Source: Molanna angustata (taxonomy: Eukaryota; Arthropoda; Insecta; Trichoptera; Molannidae). Taken from it: a stretch of DNA of 64,000 bases. Made by a program: the position numbers and the translations under genes. Within the stretch, counting starts at the first letter, position 1; the number at the start of each line of letters is the position of its first letter. Under the pieces are notes generated by a model. The model was not told the DNA's origin. It made no database searches and worked only from the letters and a program-made list of their open reading frames with translations. The stretch spans positions 13,328,753 through 13,392,752 of the forward strand of contig OY754973.1 in NCBI GenBank assembly GCA_963576475.1, read 5' to 3'. Positions 33,801-42,884 of this stretch are shown here, piece by piece.

Positions 33801-34241
33801 TCTCTTCCCCATTCAAAAATTCTGATCCTTTCTGATTGCTTAAGTTCCCTCAAATCCTTATCCAACGATCTCTCTAAATTTCCAGACAACGAACTACTTT
33901 GCTCTATCAGATATCTCATGTGTAGTCTTATAGAAAAAGACTATGAAATTATACTAGCATGGATCCCTTCCCACGTAGGTATAAATGGGAACGAGATCGC
34001 GGATAAATTAGCAAAACAAGCCTCCAGTTCTGATGCCTCTTATTTTAACAATTCCCTTTCCATCCAAGACACAATTCGTTCTCATTGTAACATTGCCAAA
34101 AATAAATGGCAAGACCTGTGGAAAATAACTTCTGAAACCAAAGGAACATACTACTATAATATCCAATTAAACATTCCATCTTTTCCATGGTTTCATAAAA
34201 AAAAATGTCCAAAAGAGAGATCTCTAATATCTCGAGAATGA
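30777..34241 (+). CDS. LINE ORF2: APE endonuclease, reverse transcriptase, RNase H
   Basis: 1154 residues before a frameshift. Domains in order: APE-type endonuclease (about 10-225) with SETWLKPGSDF, LGDFNAHSPSWG and SSDHFPI; reverse transcriptase (about 440-740) with YRPIALSSCFLKLLERML, SQFGFRKSKSCLDNL, AAFLDISGAYDNV, LPQGSVLSPILFN and catalytic NYADDIS; RNase H (about 955-1080) with IYTDGSK, SAECLAIREAL, LSDCLSSLKS and IPSHVGINGNEIADKLAKQ, showing the D-E-D-D type acidic residues. The protein nicks the target, primes on the nick and copies element RNA. The frame is lost in the A9 run at 34197-34205 and ends in unrelated residues. The last part continues in frame 2 (34205-34495). Confidence 0.9.
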   Translation: MAPHPKTKNNNSICILQWNSRSLVSNKIDFCYILKTYNINIAAVSETWLKPGSDFFIPGYTILRDDRYDAHGGAALIFKSSLPYNVINIPSHSNIQIVAANINNISYISTYCPPNTFFDPNYWNLLISLCSSQIFILGDFNAHSPSWGCVSQDSSGDSILTFCDDNNMCILNNGSPTRFTSPSQNQSAVDLSLCSTNLATSTSWTVMDDTFSSDHFPIILNYSPSPSFSTTYTKVSKFKLNLADWYNFHKILEESVSTLPPLMFPADLNTIFSKLLSVIKSAAESCIPKTKKSKTLPPWWDDECSELILERKKAMKKYRKNMSLSNFLNAKNIQALTKKTLRKKKRQGWYDLCNSLSPESSSSQIWNKIHRFRASYSPTYTNSQDDWIMSFTDNLAPAYVPSFEEVCNSSHNSQPASWLTSPFKIEELLIQIQSLCNTAPGVDGISNIFFQKFPANLLSYLLDMYNLILQIGFVPSEWKTQIVIPILKPGKDAKLGSSYRPIALSSCFLKLLERMLKKRLDWYIEHNNLLSTSQFGFRKSKSCLDNLSILTTDIRTAFSKQESTAAAFLDISGAYDNVQLPVLKNKLSTIGIPDQLCRLIHNIFSERTININRNNINISRTIWKGLPQGSVLSPILFNVYCSDLESKLPDKVSFVNYADDISIYVSNKFIDISVKDLTMAIKIINKWALKNGLQVSPQKSKVVIFTRKHKTPTVNIIIDNIQIPVLNQVKFLGLILDRKMSWKPHIEHAIAKCERNLNPLRAVSRVWWGSHPSCMKILYNSLVRGVLDFGSFLWDPIPSFLQLKLERIQSKGLRLVLGAMRSTPINALQVEALDMPLNLRRELLAVKFLTKRININTHPIMRKLSSLLSLCQSTRFWAKKPYPHLCSAYLKLRDRITDSPIYSCLPYYQTPFKVNFIIPNIIENIGINKSTQLPPHTINKIFNNIVNSKWPSHLKIYTDGSKMYPNGPCGSAVYIPSLNTELLFKLPPGSSVYSAECLAIREALKLLDSLPHSKILILSDCLSSLKSLSNDLSKFPDNELLCSIRYLMCSLIEKDYEIILAWIPSHVGINGNEIADKLAKQASSSDASYFNNSLSIQDTIRSHCNIAKNKWQDLWKITSETKGTYYYNIQLNIPSFPWFHKKKCPKERSLISRE

Positions 34242-34495
34242 GATTGGGTCATTGCTCAATTGCCTCTCACCTTTATAAAATAAATATAAAAGAAAACCCT
34301 TCTTGTGCATGCGGGGCAGAATTGGAATCACTCGATCACGTGTTCTTTGAATGCCCGATGCACTACGAATATGACATCTATCCCAACTTAAAAGTCCCTC
34401 TACCAGTCAACATGTCGCATCTCTTATCACTAAACTCTCTTGCTATTTATTCCGCAATATCCAAATTTATCCTTATCAATTGTATTAATCTGTAA
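34205..34495 (+). pseudogene. ORF2 C-terminus in shifted frame (zinc knuckle)
   Basis: From about 34205 the plus frame 2 reads MSKREISNISRMRLGHCSIA and then CACGAELESLDHVFFEC, a C-x1-C-x8-H-x4-C knuckle like the one ending the R1-like RT at 5293. This is the natural end of ORF2, out of frame by one base. The A9 homopolymer at the join makes a single-base slip (mutation or sequencing error) the simplest cause. Confidence 0.85.
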
Positions 34496-34499
34496 ATCG

Positions 34500-34595
34500 T
34501 AACATTCAATAACTTATTTTTTATCTTTTCTTCCATTTGGCACAAATCACTCTTATAAGGGTGGGTTGCCTAATATTTAAAAAAAAAAAAAAAAA
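34500..34595 (+). terminator. LINE 3' UTR and poly-A tail
   Basis: A short 3' UTR ends AATATTTAAAAAAAAAAAAA, a tail of 17 A directly before the right target-site repeat. Confidence 0.8.
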
Positions 34596-34608
34596 TGTCG
34601 TCACTACA
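34596..34608. repeat. Target-site duplication of the I-type LINE, right
   Basis: Second TGTCGTCACTACA. The Helitron sequence resumes immediately (TTCAATTTTTATAAAAATTG). Confidence 0.95.
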
Positions 34609-35337
34609 TTCAATTTTTATAAAAATTGTTAAAAAAAGTTTGAGATGTGCTAATACCATGTTAATATTTTTTATAGAAAATTAAATTATCTAGTTGGGGT
34701 GTTTCGGCTTTTTTCGATATTTTTAAAAAAAATGAAAATATAGGCAGTTTAACTCATAAATTTATCATAAAAAAAATATTTTTCTTAATAAAAAATGTTT
34801 GAGAAACCCTGGAATTTTTTTGAATAAACTAATTTGAGATTTTGTATTTTTCTATGCTTATACCAATTTTCAGCGTTTTAGCTTTTATGGTTTCTGAGAT
34901 ATACGGAAAAATAAATTAAAAATTCAAAAGTTGATAACCCCTGACTGAAACAAAAATTCAAAATTCTGAGTATAAAAGTTTTGTAGGCCTATAATTGTTT
35001 ATATATTCTGAAAATTTGGGCTTTGTGAATTGAGCGGATCAAAAGTTATAAGCGGGGACGGACACACACACAGACACACACACAGACACACAGACACACA
35101 CACAGACACACACACAGACACACACACAGACACACGAAATGTTCTACTCCGAATTCCGAGTAAATCCGTGTATGGAACATATTTGCTGCGAAGCCTCTAA
35201 GTTGGTGTTTTTTGACTTCAAAGTTGGAAAAGCCGTGAAAAAAGTAGACCTCTCCATACAATTATCGCGTATTCTGGTTTGATACATTGTCGATATGTTA
35301 AGAGAACAAAGTTCTCCTGAACAAATCGACAGTTGGA

Positions 35338-35905
35338 TTAGTTTCAAAGTTTTTTTCCCGTCAAAATGTTATTGTCAAAAGGAAATTATAAAAATATTCT
35401 TGGTTATTTAACTTTACAAAAACAAAATTGTTAAATTTTATCAAAATATCAAATGAATGGATCAAGCCGGAAATCGCACCCGCTTGATTCTCGAGCAATT
35501 TATGCTATGAACAAGTAAAAACAATAGAAAAACCCAGTTCAAGCTGGAATTATTGTTTTGTATCAATTCAAATTTTATTAACAATCTGCCGAAAACGCAA
35601 AGCTTTGTTTACTTTTTATGATATACAAAAATATTCAATTTTATCAAAATAGCAAATAAACTAAGCATTGTCATCGGGAATACACAAATTCTGAAATGTT
35701 CAGAGTTCTAACTGGTCGGGAAGTTAGTTAAAATCGGTATGCAAAATTCCATTTCAGATAGACACGTAAAGTTTTTTTAAAAGAGTGTAAATAGGTACAA
35801 TTTTAAATATATTTTATTATTTAAAATGTTATTCCATTTGATTTTTGTTTTCAATCTGTTACCACATGGCAAGAAGCCCGACAGTGTGCAATATATTATT
35901 TTATA
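35338..35905. other. Spacer between Helitron pairs, nothing recognised
   Basis: 570 bases of AT-rich sequence without a recognised gene or repeat. Confidence 0.4.
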
Positions 35906-36939
35906 CTAGTTGCATGTAACATATGAGATCCAACTGTCGATAGCGATAGTATGTATAGTTGAAGAATATGTACCAAACTATAAACCCATAGATACAAATT
36001 ATTGAATATTTTCAGATATTTTGTTTTCTATACAACATATGTAGGTATGTATGTCAAGATAGGATAGTATGGAAGAAGATCCTTTTTCCTACCCAGAATA
36101 TGCAAATTGCATGATGGTATGTATGTATGTTTGGAGATGAAGTAACAAACTATTAAGTCTTCTTACATATTGTGTATAGGCGACTGCCATACAAAATGTA
36201 TGAAGCGATGTCGTCACTAAATTCAATTTTTATAAAACTTGTTAAAAAAAAATTGAGATGTACTGCTACAATGTCAATATTTTTTATATAAAATTAAATT
36301 ATCTAGTTGGGGTGTTTCGGCTTTTTTCGATATTTAAAAAAAAAATGGAAATATAGGCAGTTAAACTCATAAATTTATCATAAAAAAATACTTTTCTTAA
36401 TAAAAAATGTTTGAGAAACCCTGGAATTTTTTTGAAAAAACTAATTTGAGATTTTGTATTTGTCTATGTTTATACCAATTTTCAGCGTTCTAGCTTTTAT
36501 GGTTTCTGAGATATAGGGAAAAATAAAATAAAAATTCAAAAGTTGATAACCCCTGACTGAAACAAAAATTCAAAATTCCGAGTATAAAAGTTTTGTAGGC
36601 CTGTAACTGTTTATATATTCTGAAATTTTAGGCTCTGTAAATTGAGCGGATCAAAAGTTATAAGGGGGGGACGGACACACACACACACAGACATACACAC
36701 ACACAGACACACAGACACACACACACACACAGACACACGAAATGTTCTACTCCGAATTCTAAGTAAATCCGTGTATGGAACATATATGCTGCGAAGCCTC
36801 TAAGTTGGTGTTTTTTGACTTCAAAGTTGGAAAAGCCGTGAAAAAAGTAGACCTCTCCATACAATTCTCGCGTATTCTGGCTTGATACATTGTCGATATG
36901 TTAAGAGAACAAAGTTCTCCTGAACAAATCGACGTTGGA
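35906..36939 (-). mobile_element. Non-autonomous Helitron, minus copy 3
   Basis: A^CTAGTTGCATGT at the left and CGACGTTGGA^T at the right (one base lost from CGACAGTTGGA). Belongs to a subfamily with GAAGAATATGTACCAAACTA shared with copies 4-6. Confidence 0.9.
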
Positions 36940-36951
36940 TTATTTATAAAA

Positions 36952-37765
36952 CTAGTTGCATGTAACACATGAGATCCAACTGTCGATAGCGATAGTATGT
37001 ATAGTTGAAGAATATGTACCAAACTATAAACCCATAAATACAAATTATTGAATATTTTCAGATATTTTGTTTTCTATACAACATATGTAGGTATGTATGT
37101 CAAGATAGGATAGTATGGAGGAAGATCCTTTTTCCTACCCAGAATATGCAAATAGCATGATGGTATGTATGTATGTTTGGAGATGAAGTATCAAACTATT
37201 AAGTCTTCTTACATATTGTGTATAGGTGACTGCCATACAAAATGTATGAAGCGATGTCGTCACTAAATTCAATTTTTAAAAAAATTGTTAAAAAAAGTTT
37301 GAGATGTGCTAATACATATTGTATATTTTTTATAGAAAATTAAATTATCTAGTTGGGGTGTTTCGGCTTTTTTCGATTATTGTAAAAGTTTTGGAAATAT
37401 AGGCAGTAAAACTCATAAATTTATCATAAAAAAAATATTTTTCTTAATAAAAAATGTTTGAGAAACCCTGGAATGTTTTTGAAAAAACTAATTTGAGATT
37501 TTGTATTTGTCTATGTTTGTACCAATTTTCAGCGTTCTAGCGTTTATGGTTTCTGAGATATATGGAAAAATAAAGTAAAAATTCAAAAGTTGATAACCCC
37601 TGACTGAAACAAAAATTTAAAATTCCGAGTATAAAAGTTTTGTAGACCTGTAACTGTTTATATATTCTGAAATTTTAGGCTCTGTAAATTGAGCGGATCA
37701 AAAGTTATAAGGGGGGGACGGACACACACACACACAGACACACACACAGACACACAGACACACAG

Positions 37766-37797
<32 letters not shown>

Positions 37798-38001
37798 ACG
37801 AAATGTTCTACTCCGAATTCTGAGTAAATCCGTGCATGGAACATATATGCTGCGAAGCCTCTAAGTTGGTGTTTTTTGACTTCAAAGTTGGAAAAGCCGT
37901 GAAAAAAGTAGACCTCTCCATACAATTCTCGCGTATTCTGGCTTGATACATTGTCGATATGTTAAGAGAACAAAGTTCTCCTGAACAAATCGACAGTTGG
38001 A
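36952..38001 (-). mobile_element. Non-autonomous Helitron, minus copy 4
   Basis: Begins 12 bases after copy 3 in the same orientation. All structural marks are present. The longer size (1050) is due to the microsatellite. Confidence 0.9.
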
Positions 38002-38544
38002 TGACAACTAAATATTTTTTCATTTAATACGAAAACATACAATGACGATAACATCAACTAAATAATTCGATTTTTATAAAGAAAATTGAATTTATTGTGA
38101 ATATGTACCAGGATTTGTAAAATAACTTGATATAGATAGTATTAAAAGGGTCAGAACTTTCTTTCTAAAGTTGGATTGAACCCGTGAAAAAGTGTGAACA
38201 AACAAATCTTTCATTTCTGTGAACGTTTCCGGGTTGTTACTTTATTTCGATACCTTGTTTCTCTTATCGATTTTTTAACTTTTTACGGGTATTATAACAA
38301 ATTTTTTGTAAGTTACCAAAGCGAACAAAGAAACTGGTTTTATATGTAATGCTTTGTCACATAATATGTGTTGAGTTTGATCGGAAAATCATTTGGTATG
38401 ATTCGAGGACTATTCTATCTCTTCACTACTATGTAATAGAGGATAATTTTTTGAACACATCATAAATAGTATCCATGAAAGAAAGTATGTATATGAAAAA
38501 AATTGTTTGGGTAGTACAATTTTCAAAGGTTGACAATAAATAAT
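38002..38544. other. AT-rich non-coding sequence
   Basis: No recognised feature between Helitron copy 4 and the L2-like fragment. Confidence 0.4.
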
Positions 38545-38850
38545 AATAAATTTGGATGATTTATATAGCGCCGTTTTCGTGAATATCTCACCTCAAGGGT
38601 GCTGAAAATTGATTAAGATGTATCATTATGGCTTTGGTAAGATTTGCGAAAAAGGTGTATTTTGAGATTTTTTCTGAAGGTAGATATATTTTCAGTTTGT
38701 CTGAGGGTATTTGGGAGCTTATTCCATGCATTTGGTCCTGCCACAGCAAACGCACGATCGCCGAAATTAGTGGTATGCACCCTGTTTATTTCAAGTAATT
38801 TTCCAACCATGGATGAAGATGCAGAACGATGTGACAATACTTGAGTACCT
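38545..38850 (-). mobile_element. L2/CR1-like LINE 3' fragment
   Basis: The minus-strand ORF contains FGDRAFAVAGPNAWNKLPNT and a TFRKNLKIHLFRKSY ending, the universal C-terminal block of CR1/L2 RT proteins (G-x-R-x-F-x-x-x-x-P-x-x-W-N-x-L-P). It is followed by the 3' UTR with CGAAAACGGCGCTATATAAA and a (TTATTA) tail. The C-terminal part is intact; everything upstream is missing. Confidence 0.85.
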
Positions 38851-39144
38851 ACATTTTTATGAAGAAAATTTTTATTGTTAACTAATTTTATACAAGAAAA
38901 ACTTCATTTTCGAGCGTTTTTCGAAAATGAAATTAAATGAGAGGCATCCGCATAGAATAGTGCTTCCACATAAACTATTATCATCGTTTTCGGGTGTCCC
39001 GAAGAGCCGGGTAATCAAAAATACAACAGGCAACAATAACATCGAACATAGGTCAGCAATTAGGTTCACCAACTATTCTGAATTTTACATTTTTAGGTTA
39101 GAAGAAACTAGTGTGTGGGCATACGTTGTGCTTCCTTTTTTTTA

Positions 39145-39235
39145 TTTTGTGAGGTATTGAACACCCGAACATCTGTCGCTAGTTAATTCACAATGCGGGA
39201 TATGTCGTGATGGTATGTTTGTGTGTATGTAAATG
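39145..39235 (+). mobile_element. RTE-like LINE 3' end remnant
   Basis: CACAATGCGGGATATGTCGTGATGGTATG resembles the RTE terminus (GACATGGCGTGATGGTATG) and its inverse at 61570-61640. Only the last roughly 90 bases survive. Confidence 0.5.
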
Positions 39236-39270
39236 TTTTAAACATAAAACTGCATAAAAATGTGGTATCG

Positions 39271-39463
39271 TTCTAGGTATTTCTTAATCAAACAAATATG
39301 ATGACCGTTTCGGCTGACTAGGCCCTTATCAACTGGTCCTACATGTATGTATAATGTTTATTTTCCTACATGTACTATATATTTTCTTACGTGTACAACT
39401 AAAGTATATTTTCCTATTATATAGAACCATAATCATTTTTGTTTGATTAAAAAATACCTAGTA
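39271..39463. mobile_element. MITE family E, copy 1
   Basis: Left CTAGGTATTTCTTAATCAAA and right TTTGATTAAAAAATACCTAG are inverted. The interior carries GGCTGACTAGGCCCTTATCA, shared with copy 2 at 44295-44443. Confidence 0.65.
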
Positions 39464-39562
39464 TAATGGAGTTCTACATCTTAAAAACCATCAGTACCTA
39501 TTGACAATTTGAAAAATATGGTATCGTATTTAATATATCTTAAAATATTTATTTACTACTGT

Positions 39563-39581
39563 GTAAAGTTATATTGTACCT
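39563..39581. repeat. Target-site duplication of the RTE-like fragment, left
   Basis: GTAAAGTTATATTGTACCT, 19 bp, repeated at 40867-40885. Confidence 0.92.
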
Positions 39582-39598
39582 CTCTCTCTCTCTCTCTT

Positions 39599-39994
39599 CC
39601 TTAGCTTGCATCCCACATGGTGGTGGGGTCAGCTCTCCTCACTGCGCTCCTCCACTTCGCCCTATCCTGAGCATCTTCCTCAGAGACATCACATTCCTGC
39701 ATGTCCTCAGCCACCAGGCCTTTCCATCGTTTTATGGGACGCCCTCTGGATCTTTTGCCAGACACTCGATGGTCCAATGCAGTGTTTCCTATATATTCTG
39801 GCGGTTTTCTAAGGATATGCCCGAACCACCTCAGCCTATTCTCCATCAGCTTATCGGATACATCGCGTACACCCAGGCTTCCTCTTATATATTCATTACG
39901 TATTTTATCTCTTCTCGTGACGCCGCACATCCACCTAAGCATCTTCATCTCGGCTGTTTGCACTGACTGAACTTGTCTTCGAGTGACGGTCCAG
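39599..39994 (-). pseudogene. RTE-like reverse transcriptase, C-terminal part
   Basis: Resumes after the MITE as WTVTRRQVQSVQTAEMKMLR, then MCGVTRRDKIRNEYIRGSLG, RLRWFGHILRKPP and GKRSRGRPIKRWK, ending RRADPTTMWDAS and a stop. It is the ML-R-W...R-W-x-GH...GRP-x-x-RW layout of RTE-like C-termini. The open frame indicates a young copy. Confidence 0.85.
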
Positions 39995-40157
39995 GGGGCC
40001 TAGACAACGTGTCATTTAAGCTAAGCGTTATATCGCTAAGCGATAGTAAATGTATGAAATTGGTCGCTATGACAACACGTGACAGCCACAAATTTCATCC
40101 ATTTCTATCGCTTAGCGAGATAACGCTTAGCTTTAATGGCATGTTGTCTAGGGGGGC
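39995..40157. mobile_element. Palindromic MITE, family F
   Basis: Arms of about 48 bases: CCTAGACAACGTGTCATTTA..GCTAAGCGATAG against its near-perfect reverse complement, with a loop containing TGACAACACGTGACAG. It is bordered by GGGG/CCCC runs. The RT codons expected between VVRPA and WTVTRRQ (about seven) are missing, so insertion was accompanied by a small deletion or the edges are misjudged. Confidence 0.85.
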
Positions 40158-40859
40158 AGGTCTCACTACCATTGTCTTGTATACATGGCCTTTCATCTTC
40201 ACTGGCATTCGCTTGTCACAGATTACTCCAGTCACTTCTCTCCATTTAAGCCAGGCTGCGGCAATACGGTGCTGAATGTTAGTTTCCAGGCTTCCTGACT
40301 CATGTATCATGTTCCCAAGATACTTGTATTTATCACATCTTGTGACTTGCTGCCCATCAATTGTAATCGGGTCAGTGTCTGTTTGGGGAACATTGCAAAC
40401 CATAAACTGTGTTTTGCTCACACTCAGCACCAGGCCTCCTTTCTGTAACTGGTGTTTCCACGCCAGAAGCGCTCGGTGTAAGGAGTCCTTGTCTTCGGTG
40501 CAGATTGCTATGTCGTCAGCGTATATAAAAGTCCATAGAGACTGCATTTGCGCATCCTCCGTAAGCGCGTCCAGCACCAGACAGAATAGGAATGGGCTAA
40601 GTACGGATCCCTGGTGTACCCCCTCTGTAACTGCGATTGGTCTAGTGGTTCCTGCTGGAGTTCTTATTTCAGCCTTCACTTGTGCGTACATATCAATGAT
40701 CACAGTGATATACTTCTCAGGTATATTTATTTTCCGGAGACTCCGCCATATCACCTCTCTTGGCACTTTATCGAATGCCTTTTCTATGTCCAAGAAAGCA
40801 ATGTATAATGGGCTTTTCTTTTCCCGATATACTTCGGCTATCGTATTTAGGGCAAACAT
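40158..40859 (-). pseudogene. RTE-like reverse transcriptase, N-terminal part
   Basis: The frame contains LYIAFLDIEKAFDKVPREVI, RTPAGTTRPIAVTEGVHQGS, VLSPFLFCLVLDAL and the catalytic FIYADDIAI, then CDKYKYLGNMIHESGS and KGHVYKTMVVRPA, where the MITE cuts in. RT blocks before the LDIEKAFDK region and the endonuclease are missing because of 5' truncation. No internal stop was seen before the MITE. Not functional because truncated and split. Confidence 0.85.
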
Positions 40860-40866
40860 TGGGTCA

Positions 40867-40885
40867 GTAAAGTTATATTGTACCT
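40867..40885. repeat. Target-site duplication of the RTE-like fragment, right
   Basis: Second GTAAAGTTATATTGTACCT. A degenerate LINE tail (GGATTTTTAATAAATAAATA) follows. Confidence 0.92.
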
Positions 40886-41159
40886 ACTTCTGACATTTTT
40901 ATACTTGTAAAAAAGGATTTTTAATAAATAAATAAATAAATATAAAAATATCGTGTGACGATGTTCGTACACGTTAATCTCCGAAACCGCCCAATCGATT
41001 TCAGTAACATTTTCTTAATTTCTATGGTTGGTTTTGGATTGAAAATTATGATAGTTTTTGATGTGATAAGTGTCGTTGTTATTGAGATCTAAAAAAAATT
41101 AAATTTATTGACATTATATAACGCATCTAGAGAACCAATACGAATAGTAAAATACAAAA

Positions 41160-41725
41160 AATGAGGTCTATACAAAATCTACATAGATGGCGGTCTATGG
41201 CAAAACAATAAAAAATGACGTCTATAATATAAAATGCGATCTGTAAAGAAGGCAGTCAATGGCAGGAAATACATAAAATCAGGTCTATAATATAAAATGC
41301 GATCTGCAAAGAAGGTGTTCAATGGCAGAACAATACATAAAATCAGGTCTATAATTTAAAATGCGATTGTAAAGAAGGCGGTCAACGTCTATAATATAAA
41401 ATTCGATCTGTAAAGAAGGTGGTCTATGGCAAAACAATACGAAAATGAGGTCTATAATATAAAATGCGATCTATAAAGAAGGCAGTCAATGGCAGAAAAT
41501 ACATAAAATCAGGTCTATATAACAAACTGCGATCTGTAAAGAAGGCGTTCAATGGCAAAACAATATATAAAATGAGGTCTATAATTTAAAATTCGATTGT
41601 AAAGAAGGCGGTAAACTGCAAAACAATATATAAAATGAAGTCTAAAATATAAAATGTGATCTGTAAAGAAGGCGGTCAACGGCAGAACAATATATAAAAT
41701 GAGGTCTATATAAAATGCGATCGGT
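41160..41725. repeat. Tandem array, 60-70 bp unit, about nine copies
   Basis: The unit is recognised by AAAATGCGATCTGTAAAGAA followed by GG(C/T)(G/A)(G/T)TCAA(T/C)GGCA and TACATAAAATCAGGTCTATA. Copies differ by a few bases and one unit is shortened. Not a CRISPR: there are no constant repeats with unique spacers. Confidence 0.9.
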
Positions 41726-41846
41726 GGCTGAACAACGTCTGCCCGGGCTCACTAGTACCTACTATATATTTATTTTACATAATCTATAGTTTGAGCTGAA
41801 CTGATGTCACAACAATCAAAACTACGCTTAACACCATTTTATATAA

Positions 41847-42624
41847 CTAGTTGCATGTAACACATGAGATCCAACTGTCGATAGCGATAGTATGTATAGT
41901 TGAAGAATATGTACCAAACTATAAACCCATAGATACAAATTATTGAATATTTTCAGATATTTTGTTTTCTATACAACATATGTAGGTATGTATGTCAAGA
42001 TAGGATAGTATGGAGGAAGATCCTTTTTCCTACCCAGAATATGCAAATTGCATGATGGTATGTATGTATGTTTGGAGATGAAGTAACAAACTATTAAGTC
42101 TTCTTACATATTGTGTATAGGCGACTGCCATACAAAATGTATGAAGCGATGTCGTCACTAAATTCAATTTTTAAAAAAATTGTTAAAAAAAAATTGAGAT
42201 CTTCTACTATAATGTAAATATTTTTTATAGAAAATTAAATTATCTAGTTGGGGTGTTTCGGCTTTTTTCGATAATTGTAAAAGTTTTGGAAATATAGGCA
42301 GTTAAACTCATAAATTTATCATAAAAAAAAAATTTTTCTTAATAAAAAATGTTTGAGAAACCCTGGAATTTTTTTGAAAAAATTAATTTGAGATTTTGTA
42401 TTTGTCTATGTTTGTACCAATTTTCAGCGTTCTAGCGTTTATGGTTTCTGAGATATATGGAAAAATAAAATAAAAATTCAAAAGTTGATAACCCCTGACT
42501 GAAACAAAAATTCAAAATTCCGAGTACAAAAGTTTTGTAGGCCTGTAACTGTTTATATATTCTGAAATTTTAGGCTCTGTAAATTGAGCGGATCAAAAGT
42601 TATAAGGGGGGGACGGACACACAG

Positions 42625-42656
<32 letters not shown>

Positions 42657-42884
42657 ACACACACACACACACACAGACACACGAAATGTTCTACTCCGAA
42701 TTCTGAGTAAATCCGTGTATGGAACATATATGCTGCGAAGCCTCTAAGTTGGTGTTTTTTGACTTCAAAGTTGGAAAAGCCATGAAAAAAGTAGACCTCT
42801 CCATACAATTCTCGCGTATTCTGGCTTGATACATTGTCGATATGTTAAGAGAACAAAGTTCTCCTGAACAAATCGACAGTTGGA
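41847..42884 (-). mobile_element. Non-autonomous Helitron, minus copy 5
   Basis: A^CTAGTTGCATGT...CGACAGTTGGA^T with all family marks. Very close to copies 3 and 6. Confidence 0.92.

Larger units (their letters stand above)
29104..34595 (+). mobile_element. Full-length I-clade LINE
   Basis: A 5.49 kb element with a 5' UTR of 370 bases (GC-richer start GTTGTATCGCTGCCACCGCG), ORF1 with zinc knuckles, ORF2 with endonuclease, RT and RNase H, a 3' UTR of about 100 bases and a poly-A run of 17. Perfect 13 bp target-site duplications flank it. Presence of RNase H after RT and three CCHC-type knuckles in ORF1 point to the I/Nimb group. The jockey clade lacks RNase H. ORF2 has one frameshift, so this copy is nearly but not fully intact. 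Confidence 0.92.
28803..35337 (-). mobile_element. Non-autonomous Helitron, minus copy 2, split by an I-type LINE
   Basis: Same termini and internal order as copy 1. The copy is 28803-29103 plus 34609-35337 once the insertion 29104-34595 and one target-site repeat are set aside (about 1030 bases). It begins only 5 bases after copy 1 ends. The left 300 bases are nearly identical to copy 1. Confidence 0.9.
39582..40866 (-). mobile_element. 5'-truncated RTE-like LINE with (GA)n tail, carrying a MITE
   Basis: A perfect 19 bp direct repeat flanks it. On the minus strand it runs from partial RT to the C-terminus and ends in a (GA)n tract (CTCTCT at 39582-39597). A palindromic MITE at about 39995-40157 splits the coding region. 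Confidence 0.88.

Noticed and set aside
39574..40893. Plus-strand ORFs across 39.6-40.9 kb
   Set aside because: Antisense shadows of the minus-strand RT.
41160..41725. CRISPR-like array
   Set aside because: The whole unit is repeated; there are no unique spacers, and the context is eukaryotic.
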